49,798 nucleotides of DNA. Origin: Marinobacterium sedimentorum (lineage in GTDB: Bacteria; Pseudomonadota; Gammaproteobacteria; Pseudomonadales; Balneatricaceae). The notes under the pieces were generated by a model. That model had not been told where the DNA came from and searched no databases. It was given only the letters and a program-made list of their open reading frames with translations. Of the stretch, positions 34,794-43,387 are shown one piece after another. Every line of letters starts with the position of its first letter. Within the stretch, counting starts at the first letter, position 1. The stretch is taken from the NCBI RefSeq assembly GCF_024267675.1, contig NZ_JALDYX010000035.1:1-49798 (forward strand), written 5' to 3'. The position numbers and the translations under genes are program-made.

Positions 34794-37346
34794 TCAGCTA
34801 ACCATCTTGACGGGGACGGCCGGTGTATTGGCGGCTTTTTCCGCAGCGGTGGCGGGACGGATCTGGTCGCGTTCCATCACAAACACCACATTGCTGTCGG
34901 TGGCATCGGCATTGACGAAGGGGCGGAAACGCTTGAGGGCTTCGGGATCCTCGATGGTTTTCTTCCACTCGCACTCGTAGGTGCCGACAACCTGCAGCAT
35001 CTGCTCTTCAAGTTCCGCGCCAAGCCCCAGGGAGTCTTCGATGATGACCTGGCGCAGGTAGTCCAGACCGCCTTCGAGATTGTCCATCCAGACGGAGGTG
35101 CGCTGCAGGCGATCGGCGGTCTTGACGTAGAACATCAGGAAACGGTCGATGTATTTGATCAGGGTGTCTTTATCCAGGTCCGTGGCAAACAGGTCGCCGT
35201 GGCGGGGTTTCATGCCGCCGTTGCCGCACAGGTAAAGGTTCCAGCCGTTTTCGGTGGCAATGATGCCCACGTCCTTGCTCTGGGCCTCGGCGCACTCGCG
35301 GGTGCAGCCGGAGACGGCAAACTTGATCTTGTGGGGTGAGCGCAGGCCCTTGTAGCGGTTCTCCACCTCGATGGCGAGACCTACACTGTCGTCCACGCCG
35401 TAGCGGCACCAGGTGCTGCCGACACAGGATTTGACGGTGCGCAACGACTTGCCGTAGGCGTGGCCGGTTTCAAAGCCGGCATCCACCAGAATGCGCCAGA
35501 TCTGCGGCAGCTCTTCGAGGCGTGCGCCGAACAGGTCAATGCGCTGACCGCCGGTGACCTTGGTATAGAGGTTGAACTGCTTGGCCACCTGGCCCAGCAC
35601 GATCAGCTTGTCGGGGGTGATTTCACCGCCGGCAACACGGGGCACGACCGAGTAGGTGCCGTCCTTCTGCATGTTGGCCAGGAAGGTATCGTTGGTGTCC
35701 TGCAGGCCGACGTGGGGCTTTTTCAGCACGAACTCGTTCCAGCAGGACGCCAGGATGGAGGCGGCGGTGGGCTTGCATATCTCGCAGCCCTTGCCGCGGC
35801 CGTGCTTGTGCAGCAGCTCGTCGAAGGACTTGATCTGATCCACACGCACCAGATGGTAGAGCTCCTGGCGGGTGAAATCGAAGTGCTCGCACAGGTTGCG
35901 ATTGACTTCCACGCCGCGGCTTTCCAGCTCATGGTTCACCAGGTTGGTGAGCAGGGCCGAGCAGCCGCCGCAGCCGGTGGCGGCCTTGGTGCAGGACTTG
36001 ACGTCACCCAGGGTGGCGGCGCCGCCGTCGATGGCCTGGCAGATATCGCCCTTGGAGACATCGTGGCAGGAGCAGATCTGCGCCGTTTCGGGCAGGGCGG
36101 CCACGCCCAGGCCCGCCGGTTTGCCGTCACCGCCACGCTGCGGCAGGATCAGGCTGTCCGGGAACTCCGGCAGGTCGATACCGTTGAGGGCGTATTGCAG
36201 CAGGGTGCCGTAATCCTCGGCATCGCCCACCAGAATCGCGCCCAGCAACTGCTTGCCGCTTTCATTGACGACGATTTTCTTGTAGATGCCGCAGGCCTCA
36301 TCCAGGTAGGTGTAGTTGCGCGCGCCCGGGGTATGGCCGTGGGCATCGCCGATGCTGGCTACATCCACGCCCATAAGCTTGAGCTTGGTGCTCATGTCGG
36401 CGCCGAGGAACTGCTTGTCCTCGCCCAGCAGCCTGGCAACGGCGACCTTGGCCATGTTGTAGCCCGGTGCCACCAGACCAAAGATGCGGCCATTCCAGAG
36501 GGCGCATTCGCCGATGGCGAAGATGTTCTTGTCCGAGGTGAGGCAGTCGTTGTCGATCACGATGCCGCCGCGCTCGCCCACGTCCAGGCCGCAGCTGCGG
36601 GCCAGTTCGTCACGCGGGCGGATGCCGGCGGAGAACAGAATAACGTCGGTTTCCAGTACCTCGCCGTCGGCAAACTCCATGCGGTGTACGGCATTGTCGC
36701 CATCCACGATCTGCTGGGTGTTCTTGCCGGTATGTACCTTGACGCCCAGCTCTGCAATCTTGTCGCGCAGCACCTTGCCGCCGGCATCATCCAGCTGCAC
36801 CGCCATCAGGCGCGGAGCGAATTCAACCACGTGGGTTTCCAGTCCCAGGTCGCGCAGCGCCTTGGCCGCTTCCAGACCGAGCAGGCCTCCGCCCACGACC
36901 ACACCGCTGCGGCCCTTGGCGGCGCTGGCGGTGATGGCTTCAAGGTCTTCGATGGTGCGATACACCAGGCAGTGTTCGCGGTCATGGCCGGGAACCGGCG
37001 GCACGAACGGGAAGGAACCGGTGGCCAGGATGATCTGATCGTAGGCCAGGGTCGCGCCGGTGCTGCTGGTGACAGTCTGGTTGTCGCGGTCGATGCTGAC
37101 AACCTTCTCGTTCAGGCGAACGTGGTAGCCCCATGCGGCATACTGAGCCGGCTGGCCCATGGCCAGGTCTTCGGCGGTCTTGCCGGAGAAGTAGGCGCTC
37201 AGCTGGACACGGTCATAGGCCAGGCGCGGCTCCTCGCAGAAGATGGTGACCTCAAAGCGCTCGGCTTCACCACTTTCGGCGAGGCTGGCGAGGAATTGGT
37301 GCCCGACCATGCCATTGCCGATCAGGATCAGTTTAGTTTTGTTCAT
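34794..37346 (-). CDS. nirB: Nitrite reductase (NADH) large subunit NirB
   Basis: 850 residues. N-terminal FAD/NADH oxidoreductase domain (LILIGNGMVGHQFL, then GGGLLGLEAAKAL at about 153). BFD-type [2Fe-2S] sites follow (C-S-C and C-G-G-C near 425-460; C-E-I-C further on). The C-terminal sulfite/nitrite reductase part has siroheme-[4Fe-4S] ligands C-V-G-S-T-W-C and C-T-R-E-C. It reduces nitrite to ammonium in the cytoplasm. GGGAG precedes the ATG. It is translated between the flavoprotein gene (79 bp upstream) and nirD, and is probably controlled by the sigma-54 promoter and attenuator at 38.7-38.8 kb. Confidence 0.97.
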   Translation of the reverse strand: MNKTKLILIGNGMVGHQFLASLAESGEAERFEVTIFCEEPRLAYDRVQLSAYFSGKTAEDLAMGQPAQYAAWGYHVRLNEKVVSIDRDNQTVTSSTGATLAYDQIILATGSFPFVPPVPGHDREHCLVYRTIEDLEAITASAAKGRSGVVVGGGLLGLEAAKALRDLGLETHVVEFAPRLMAVQLDDAGGKVLRDKIAELGVKVHTGKNTQQIVDGDNAVHRMEFADGEVLETDVILFSAGIRPRDELARSCGLDVGERGGIVIDNDCLTSDKNIFAIGECALWNGRIFGLVAPGYNMAKVAVARLLGEDKQFLGADMSTKLKLMGVDVASIGDAHGHTPGARNYTYLDEACGIYKKIVVNESGKQLLGAILVGDAEDYGTLLQYALNGIDLPEFPDSLILPQRGGDGKPAGLGVAALPETAQICSCHDVSKGDICQAIDGGAATLGDVKSCTKAATGCGGCSALLTNLVNHELESRGVEVNRNLCEHFDFTRQELYHLVRVDQIKSFDELLHKHGRGKGCEICKPTAASILASCWNEFVLKKPHVGLQDTNDTFLANMQKDGTYSVVPRVAGGEITPDKLIVLGQVAKQFNLYTKVTGGQRIDLFGARLEELPQIWRILVDAGFETGHAYGKSLRTVKSCVGSTWCRYGVDDSVGLAIEVENRYKGLRSPHKIKFAVSGCTRECAEAQSKDVGIIATENGWNLYLCGNGGMKPRHGDLFATDLDKDTLIKYIDRFLMFYVKTADRLQRTSVWMDNLEGGLDYLRQVIIEDSLGLGAELEEQMLQVVGTYECEWKKTIEDPEALKRFRPFVNADATDSNVVFVMERDQIRPATAAEKAANTPAVPVKMVS

Positions 37347-37425
37347 GGGGTTACTCCCGTTACGGATTCTGTGGCAGGAACGGACCGAGTACGGCTGGAT
37401 CGATCTGCAAGTTGGTGTTCAGTGT

Positions 37426-38685
37426 TCATACTGCAATTTCTTGAATGGCGAGCGTGGCGGGCAGGCTCGGGTTGTCGTCGCTGCACTCAGGGCGGCCGAA
37501 CATCAGTGCCGGTTTCAGGTCGCTGAGGTCGTCCTGGCGCTGTATCAGTTCGAAGTACCAGTGTCCGTCCTGTGCATCGCCGTAGAGCACCGCGCCCACC
37601 AGGCGGTTGTTGCGCAGCAGCAGTTTGCGATAAACACCGCTGTGCGGATCGCTGAAGGTGAGGCTGTCCAGTTCAGGGGCATCCAGATATTCGCCGGCGC
37701 TGAACAGGTTGATGCCCGACACCTTGAGCTTGGTGGGTACCGGAGCATCGCGATAAGGAGTGGCCAGACCCCGGACCAGTCGATCTGCCAGCAGGCGAGC
37801 CTGCTCCCAGATCGGTGCGACCAGTCCGAAGGTCCGTCCACGGTGCTCGATACATTCCCCCAGGGCGCTGATAGTGGCATCGCTGCTGCGCAGCAGGTCG
37901 TCGACCTGCAGGCCGCGGTCGCAGTCGAGTCCGGCAGCGCGTGCCAGGGTGCAGTTGGGTGTAATGCCCGTGGCGATAACGGCCAGCTGGGCGTTCAGGC
38001 GGGTGCCGCTTTTGAGCACGGCCGCCTGCAGGACAGTCTCGCCTTCGAAATGGCTGATTTCATCGCCCAGTACAAAGCGGATGCCGCGTGCCGCAAGCTC
38101 TGCGCGCAGCAGTTCGCCGGCGCAGGCGTCGAGCTGGCGATTCATCAGCCAGTCGCCGCGATGGATCAGGGTAACCTTCAGGCCTTTCTTGGCCAGGGCG
38201 TGGGCTGCTTCCAGACCCAGCAGTCCGCCGCCAACGACCAGGGCTTCCCGGCTGCAGGCGCCCTGCGTGATGATCTGCTCGACATCCTGCTCGGTGCGAA
38301 AGTCGTAGATGCCCGCCAGCGCCTGGTTTGCAGCCGCAATCCGGGCCGGGCGCGAGCCGGTGGCCAGAATCAGCTGGTCGTAATCACATACCCGGCCGTT
38401 CTGGCTGATGACGCGGCGCTGTGCCCGGTCGATCTGCACCACGGCATCACCGCTGTGCAGGCGAATGGCGTGGTTTTTGTACCAGGCGGCGGTTTTCAGC
38501 TGAATGGATTTGCGATCGGTTTCGCCGGCCAGCAGGGGCGACAGCTGGATGCGGTTATAGGCACCGCCTGGCTCTTCGCCGAACACAGTGATCTGGTAGC
38601 TACTGGCGCCGCGGCTCAGCAGCTCGTCGAGCAAGCGACTGGTTGCCATGCCGTTACCAATAATGACCAGTTTCTGTTGTTCCAT
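37426..38685 (-). CDS. NAD(P)H/FAD-dependent oxidoreductase of the nas operon
   Basis: 419 residues, with the rubredoxin-reductase/NirB-N-terminal fold: FAD-binding IIGNGMATSRLLDEL, an ATGSRPARI loop, NAD-binding VVGGGLLGLEAAHALAKKG, and a second FAD motif ISALGECIEHRG. It is a paralogue of the N-terminal third of NirB, with which it shares AYNRIQLSPLLAGET-type sequence. It probably passes electrons from NAD(P)H to the nitrate reductase, as the NasC (Klebsiella) or NasB-type subunits do; this is inferred from position. First gene after the 38.7-kb leader. Confidence 0.88.
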   Translation of the reverse strand: MEQQKLVIIGNGMATSRLLDELLSRGASSYQITVFGEEPGGAYNRIQLSPLLAGETDRKSIQLKTAAWYKNHAIRLHSGDAVVQIDRAQRRVISQNGRVCDYDQLILATGSRPARIAAANQALAGIYDFRTEQDVEQIITQGACSREALVVGGGLLGLEAAHALAKKGLKVTLIHRGDWLMNRQLDACAGELLRAELAARGIRFVLGDEISHFEGETVLQAAVLKSGTRLNAQLAVIATGITPNCTLARAAGLDCDRGLQVDDLLRSSDATISALGECIEHRGRTFGLVAPIWEQARLLADRLVRGLATPYRDAPVPTKLKVSGINLFSAGEYLDAPELDSLTFSDPHSGVYRKLLLRNNRLVGAVLYGDAQDGHWYFELIQRQDDLSDLKPALMFGRPECSDDNPSLPATLAIQEIAV

Positions 38686-38716
38686 CCGTTGCCGGCTCCG
38701 TTATAAAAAAATCAAC

Positions 38717-38771
38717 AAAAAAGGCGTCCATCAGCCGTGCGCAATGACACGGGGATGAACGCCTTTGTTCA
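38717..38771 (-). terminator. Leader of the flavoprotein-nirBD operon: terminator plus ANTAR-type hairpin
   Basis: Minus strand: AAAGGCGT and ACGCCTTT arms (one C-A mismatch before CATC/GATG pairing), an inner CCGTG/CACGG stem, and six U. UGAAC-AAAGGC-GUUCA (38756-38771) makes a hairpin with an A1/G4 hexaloop that overlaps the terminator arm. An upstream stem with a UUCG loop (GGaCTC-UUCG-GAGcCC, about 38775-38790) takes the first-hairpin position. Confidence 0.88.
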
Positions 38772-38812
38772 GTGGGCTCCGAAGAGTCCGTCGCTTTGTC
38801 TGTCTAATAGCA

Positions 38813-38829
38813 AGCATACACCGTGCCAA
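38813..38829 (-). promoter_or_regulatory. Sigma-54 promoter of the flavoprotein-nirBD operon
   Basis: Minus-strand TTGGCACGGTGTATGCT has a perfect -24 half (TTGGCACG) and GC at the right 10-base distance. It lies about 40 bases ahead of the leader hairpins. Confidence 0.85.
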
Positions 38830-38894
38830 CTATTAAAAAGCCCGGTTTTTCAGGAGGCTAGCACCTATAGCGGGTGGCGGAGGCGGGCTTTCTT

Positions 38895-38945
38895 TGCACC
38901 GAATGGGGTAGTTGCACCACTGCGGTGCCTGCTTTTGGTGCGAAA
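38895..38945. promoter_or_regulatory. NtrC-like enhancer sites upstream of the 38.8-kb sigma-54 promoter
   Basis: TGCACCACTGCGGTGCC (38913-38929) has arms GCACC/GGTGC around five bases, close to the NtrC pattern TGCACCA-N-TGGTGCA. An imperfect copy (TGCACC-GAATG-GGGTA) sits at 38896-38911 and a GGTGC half-site at 38937-38941. They are 65-115 bp upstream of the -24 box, a usual enhancer distance. Confidence 0.55.
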
Positions 38946-39010
38946 GGGCGCCCGGGCCTGATGCAGGGCCAGGCCGCGATAGCGTGTTGTGGCGCCTGCC
39001 GGTTGCGCAT

Positions 39011-40744
39011 TTACAGCAGGGCCTGCAGCAGGTTGATCAGCAGCAGAATGGCCGCAATGAGCTGCCAGCCCAGCAGCGGGTTGCGGGTCATCAGCGGCTG
39101 GTCGCGCACCCGCGCCTCCAGCTGGCTGTTGGGGGTGGTGAGGTCATGCAGAAACTCGGAATAGGCGTTATAGCGGTGGATCGGGTTGGGTTGCAGCGCC
39201 TTGCGCAGGCAGCCTTCCATCCAGAACGGCAGGTCCTTGCGGTGCTTGAGGGCCGGGATGTAATGCAGCTCGCCGTAATGCTCGATGCGGTAGCGCTTGG
39301 TGGAGGGTTCCGCGTAGGGCAGCTGGCCGGTAATCATTTCATAGCAGATCACGGCCAGTGAAAACAGGTCGGCGCGAAAGTTGCCCGGCTGACCCATCAG
39401 GTATTCCGGGGCCACGTAGTTGACCGAGCCCTGGGGGATGGACTTGTCCAGCGGCGAGCCCATTTCCTCTATGCCGGCGATGCGGACGGTGCCGAAATCC
39501 AGAATGCGCACCCGGCCGTCGTGGTCGATCATGATGTTTTCCGGCTTGAGATCCTGGTGCACCATCTCGGCACGCTGAAAGGCGCGCAAGCCGGCAATGA
39601 TCTGTCGTATCAGGTCGCGCACCTTGTCCAGCGGTGGCTGGGGGTTGTCCTGCATCCACTGGCGCAGGTTCTGGCCCTCGATATACTCGCCCAGGTAGTA
39701 CAGCAGGCGCTTGGGACGTGGCGGGGCGAAGGTTTTCATGACATTGGGGTGATCCAGCCTGCGCCCGACCCATTCCTCGCGCATGAAACCGTCCAGGTAA
39801 AGGCTGTCTTCGCTGAAGTTTTCCGACGGCGCCTTGAGTACATAGAGCTGGCCGCTGGCCAAATCCTTGACCCGATACATGTGGCTGCGGGTGCCGCTGA
39901 AGATCACATCCAGCACTTCATAGTCGTCGATGCGGTTGCCGACGCTCAGCACCGGCGGTATGGGCAGGGCGCTGAGGCGCTGATAGTTTTCATCCGGGGT
40001 TTCCAGTGGCAGCTGGTCCACCTCGATCAGCAGGGCGGTAAGGTTGTCATCGCTGCCCGTCGCCATGGCCTGGTCGATCAGCAGCGCGCTGGCGGCCACC
40101 GGATCGCCGGGGTGCTGACTCAGCAGCTGAGCGATCTGCGCCCGGGTCAGGTGTTCATGCACGCCGTCGGTGGTGAGCAGGATGCGATCGCCGGGTTCGA
40201 GCGTCTGGGTGCGGTAATCCAGCTCCAGGTGCTGGTCGGCGCCGAAGGCGCGGGACAGGTAATTGCGACCACGCTCCACATGCACATGATCACGGGTCAG
40301 CTGCTCCACTTCGCCATCGCGGCAATGCCAGATGCGGCTGTCGCCGACATGAAAGCAGTGCAGGGTGTTGGACTTGAAGATCACCGCCGAAAAGGTGCAC
40401 ATCATGCTGTCGTCGTGGCCCAAACGGCTGGAGTTCTGCTGGTATAGCCAGCTGTTAAGACTCGATACCACGCGGGCGGCGGCATGGCGGGTGCTCCAGC
40501 TGTCGGGTGTGCTGAAATAGTCGGTGATGAAACTGGTGACCGCGGTCTGGCTGGCGATATGGGAATCGGCGCAGCTGCTGACGCCATCGGCGATGACCGC
40601 CGCGGCGCCCTTGAGCAGCAGGGCCTGGTCGTCCGGCGCATGGGCGGCAAAGGCATCCTGATTCTGCGGTTTTATGCCGGCAATGGACTGGCCGCCGAAA
40701 CGGACTTTCAATTTGGCCTGTACGCTCAGGGACTGATTCATCAT
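39011..40744 (-). CDS. PP2C phosphatase - Ser/Thr protein kinase fusion with C-terminal membrane anchor
   Basis: 577 residues. The N-terminal PP2C domain (1-250) has the metal-site residues NQDAF, ADGVSS and GSDDNLTALL. The kinase domain (about 285-550) has the lysine in YVLKAPS, the Glu in REEWVGRRLDHPNV, catalytic HQDLKPENI, DFGTVR, and SVNYVAPEYLMG as the P+1/APE region. The HRD arginine is Gln here (HQD). A terminal helix (LLGWQLIAAILLLINLLQALL) anchors it to the membrane. It follows the MFS nitrate transporter by 74 bp. This pairing with a nitrate transporter gene is known from pseudomonads (established as context, function unproven), suggesting phosphorylation control of nitrate uptake. 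Confidence 0.93.
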   Translation of the reverse strand: MMNQSLSVQAKLKVRFGGQSIAGIKPQNQDAFAAHAPDDQALLLKGAAAVIADGVSSCADSHIASQTAVTSFITDYFSTPDSWSTRHAAARVVSSLNSWLYQQNSSRLGHDDSMMCTFSAVIFKSNTLHCFHVGDSRIWHCRDGEVEQLTRDHVHVERGRNYLSRAFGADQHLELDYRTQTLEPGDRILLTTDGVHEHLTRAQIAQLLSQHPGDPVAASALLIDQAMATGSDDNLTALLIEVDQLPLETPDENYQRLSALPIPPVLSVGNRIDDYEVLDVIFSGTRSHMYRVKDLASGQLYVLKAPSENFSEDSLYLDGFMREEWVGRRLDHPNVMKTFAPPRPKRLLYYLGEYIEGQNLRQWMQDNPQPPLDKVRDLIRQIIAGLRAFQRAEMVHQDLKPENIMIDHDGRVRILDFGTVRIAGIEEMGSPLDKSIPQGSVNYVAPEYLMGQPGNFRADLFSLAVICYEMITGQLPYAEPSTKRYRIEHYGELHYIPALKHRKDLPFWMEGCLRKALQPNPIHRYNAYSEFLHDLTTPNSQLEARVRDQPLMTRNPLLGWQLIAAILLLINLLQALL

Positions 40745-40818
40745 CGTGGTTCCAAAACCTCAAAAGGGGGCGAAGCCCTGCGGCTGCGCCCCCTGTTCAC
40801 GTCCTGTAAGCGTGCAGA

Positions 40819-42288
40819 TCAGGAGACGCTGATCAGCTCGACGCTACCGTCTGCATTGACTTCGGCCATGTGTCCGCGGGGTTCTTCCAGCAGCAGCAGG
40901 GCGATAAAGCCGACCACGGCCGTACCGGCAATGACCATGAAGAACGTCTGGTAGCTGACCATGGACAACACGGTGAGGTAGAAGACCGCACCGACATTGC
41001 CGTAGGCGCCGGTCATGCCTGCCACCTGACCTGTGAGGCGGCGCTTGATCAGCGGTACCACCGCGAAAACGGCACCTTCACCGGCCTGGACAAAGAACGA
41101 GCAGGCCATGGCGGCAATCACCGCCAGCGCCAGCGGCCAGCTGCTGTCGATCACCGACATGACGGCATAGCCGATGGCCAGGCCCGCTGTCAGTACCAGC
41201 AGGGTGGCCTTGCGGCCGCAGCGGTCACTGATCAGGCCGCCCGCCGGGCGGGACATCAGGTTCATGAAAGCATAGCCCGAGGCGAGCAGGCCGGCATAGA
41301 CCATGTCCAGTTCGAAGACATCGGCAAAGAACAGCGGCAGCATCGAGACCACGGCCAGCTCAGAACCAAAGGTGGCGAAGTAGAGCACATTCAGTACCGC
41401 GACCTGCTTGAACTTGTAGCGGTGCATCTCCGGTACCGGCTGGGTGAAGATGTCCCGGTTGACGCGGTAGGCGCCGTAGCAATCGTAAACGAAGAAGGCC
41501 ACCAGACCGATATAGATGAAAAGGGCCGCGGTGCTGCTGAGAATCGAGACACCCTGGGGCGACAGTTTCCAGCACAGCAGTGCCAGGGCGGCATAGAGGG
41601 GAATCTTCATGATCAGCAGGAAAATGAAGTCGCCCTTGCTGGTGACTTCCAGGCCGCCAATGCGCTTGGGCTTGAAATAGGTCGAACCCTTGGGGGTATC
41701 GGAAACATTGAAAAACCACACGAAGCTGAAAATCAGGCACAGCAGGCCGGTGATGCCCACGGCATAGCGCCAGCCGTCTTCACCGCCAAAGATCAGTGCC
41801 AGGGTCGGCAGCAGCATGGCGGCGGCGGCGGAACCGAAGTTGCCCCAGCCGCCATAGATGCCTTCAGCGGTACCCAGTTCGTTGGCCGGGAACCATTCGC
41901 TCACCATGCGAATGCCGACAACGAAACCGGCGCCGATAAAGCCCAGCAGGAAGCGGGCGATGGCGGCCTGGGTGAAGTCCTGCGCCAGGGCGAACATGAA
42001 GCAGGGCAGGCTGCAGAAGAACAGCAGCGCGGCATAGACATTGCGCGGACCGTATTTGTCGGTGAGCATGCCGATCAGTACCCGGGCCGGTATGGTCAGG
42101 GCGACGTTGAGAATCAGCAGGGTCTTTATCTCGTCGGAGGTCAGTCCGAGGGAGGTCTTGATCACGCCCAGCAGAGGCGCGAAGTTGAACCAGACAAAGA
42201 AGGTTAGGAAGAAGGCGATCCAGCTCATGTGCAGGATCTTCATTTTCCCGGTAAACGAGAACAGATTGAGCTTGGTGTGATCAGTCAT
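40819..42288 (-). CDS. MFS nitrate/nitrite transporter (NNP/NarK family)
   Basis: 489 residues from ATG 42288, about 12 transmembrane helices. NNP signatures are visible: GAGFVVGIRMVSEWFPANELGTAEGIYGGWGNFGSA in the first half, with the conserved Arg, and AGMTGAYGNVGAVFYL in the second. It is named nasA in pseudomonads; I leave the symbol out because nasA is used here for the reductase. A second nitrate uptake route beside nasFED. It is preceded by an attenuator leader but no visible sigma-54 site. Confidence 0.93.
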   Translation of the reverse strand: MTDHTKLNLFSFTGKMKILHMSWIAFFLTFFVWFNFAPLLGVIKTSLGLTSDEIKTLLILNVALTIPARVLIGMLTDKYGPRNVYAALLFFCSLPCFMFALAQDFTQAAIARFLLGFIGAGFVVGIRMVSEWFPANELGTAEGIYGGWGNFGSAAAAMLLPTLALIFGGEDGWRYAVGITGLLCLIFSFVWFFNVSDTPKGSTYFKPKRIGGLEVTSKGDFIFLLIMKIPLYAALALLCWKLSPQGVSILSSTAALFIYIGLVAFFVYDCYGAYRVNRDIFTQPVPEMHRYKFKQVAVLNVLYFATFGSELAVVSMLPLFFADVFELDMVYAGLLASGYAFMNLMSRPAGGLISDRCGRKATLLVLTAGLAIGYAVMSVIDSSWPLALAVIAAMACSFFVQAGEGAVFAVVPLIKRRLTGQVAGMTGAYGNVGAVFYLTVLSMVSYQTFFMVIAGTAVVGFIALLLLEEPRGHMAEVNADGSVELISVS

Positions 42289-42320
42289 TATTTTACATCC
42301 ATCGCTGGGTCCACAAGGGC

Positions 42321-42380
42321 AAAAAAAAATGGCGTTCAACGATCCCCGCAAGAGGGATTGTTTGAACGCCATTGTTCAAA
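42321..42380 (-). terminator. Internal attenuator before the MFS transporter: terminator plus ANTAR-type hairpin
   Basis: Minus strand: TTGAACGCCATT-type arms pair over 12 bp (42328-42339 with 42362-42373), an inner AUCCC/GGGAU stem, and nine U. UUUGAAC-AAUGGC-GUUCAAA (42361-42380) forms a 7-bp hairpin with the A1/G4 hexaloop, sharing the terminator 5' arm. It lies between the nasD stop and the transporter gene. A separate GACGGG/CCCGTC hairpin at 42425-42444 is just upstream. Confidence 0.9.
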
Positions 42381-42472
42381 ATTGGTGCATTTGACGATTG
42401 GGTGGCCTTTTTTCGGTGCGCTTCGACGGGGTCTGTTTCCCGTCAATGAGCCCGCAGCGCCTTTGCTGTGGG

Positions 42473-43375
42473 TCAGGCCGCCGCGTGAGCCGCTTTTTCG
42501 CCATCTGATACCGTGTTTGAATGCAGATCCTGTGCCAGCTCTGTGGTTTTGGCTGGCTTATTTTTTTCCTGGGCGGCTGTGGTAACGCCTTCCGGCGGCT
42601 TGCGCTGTTTTTCGTAGAGGAAGCTCAGCACTTCATGCCGGTAGTGGTTGTAGCGCACATCATCGGCCAGTTCGATACGGTTGCGTGGCCGCTCCAGCTC
42701 GATGTTGAGGATCTCGCCCACGGTGGCCGCCGGGCCATTGGTCATCATGACGATGCGATCCGACAGCAGCACCGCCTCATCCACATCGTGGGTAATCATG
42801 ATCACGGTGTTGTTGAGCCGTGCCTGAATGTCCATCAGTGAATCCTGCAGGTGGGCCCGGGTCAGGGCATCCAGGGCCCCGAAGGGTTCATCCATCAGCA
42901 GCACCTTGGGTTGCATGGCCAGGGCCCTTGCGATGCCGACGCGCTGTTTCATGCCGCCGGAAATTTCATCGGGGCGCTTGTGCAGGGCATGGCTCATGTG
43001 AACCAGTTCCAGGTTGTGCTCGATCCATTCCTTCATTTCGGCTTTGGATTTGCTGTTGCGAAATACCTGCTTGACCGCCAGCTCAACGTTTTCATAGGCG
43101 CTGAGCCAGGGCAGCAGCGAGTGGTTCTGAAATACCACGGCCCGTTCGGGGCCGGGCTCGCGCACCTCCTTGCCCTCCAGTACCACGCCGCCTTCGGTGG
43201 CCTGATAGAGGCCCGCGACTATGTTGAGCACCGTGGATTTGCCGCAGCCGGAGTGGCCGATGAGGGAGACGAATTCACCCTGATCGATTTTCAGATTGAC
43301 GCCGTTCAGGGCGCGAAACGGGCCACGGGAGGTCGGAAAGTCTATGGCGACGCCGGTAAGTTCCAGATGAGTCAT
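42473..43375 (-). CDS. nasD: Nitrate ABC transporter ATPase
   Basis: 300 residues. Walker A GHSGCGKST (about 40-48), Q-loop FQNHSLLPW, signature ISGGMKQRVGIARAL, Walker B VLLMDEPFGALD and the H-loop MITHDVDEA. Resembles NasD/NrtD of nitrate and SsuB/TauB of sulfonate uptake; the locus decides for nitrate. A ~55-residue hydrophilic tail after the ATPase core (PEGVTTAAQEKNKPAKTTEL) lacks a NrtC-type sensor domain. GGAGAA stands before the ATG. Confidence 0.93.
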   Translation of the reverse strand: MTHLELTGVAIDFPTSRGPFRALNGVNLKIDQGEFVSLIGHSGCGKSTVLNIVAGLYQATEGGVVLEGKEVREPGPERAVVFQNHSLLPWLSAYENVELAVKQVFRNSKSKAEMKEWIEHNLELVHMSHALHKRPDEISGGMKQRVGIARALAMQPKVLLMDEPFGALDALTRAHLQDSLMDIQARLNNTVIMITHDVDEAVLLSDRIVMMTNGPAATVGEILNIELERPRNRIELADDVRYNHYRHEVLSFLYEKQRKPPEGVTTAAQEKNKPAKTTELAQDLHSNTVSDGEKAAHAAA

Positions 43376-43387
43376 CAGAATTCTCCT

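Noticed and set aside
35460..37526. 688-codon frame opposite nirB
   Set aside because: It mirrors nirB, which has all its cofactor ligands; composition (Ala/Gln/Val/Asp-rich) is that of a shadow frame.
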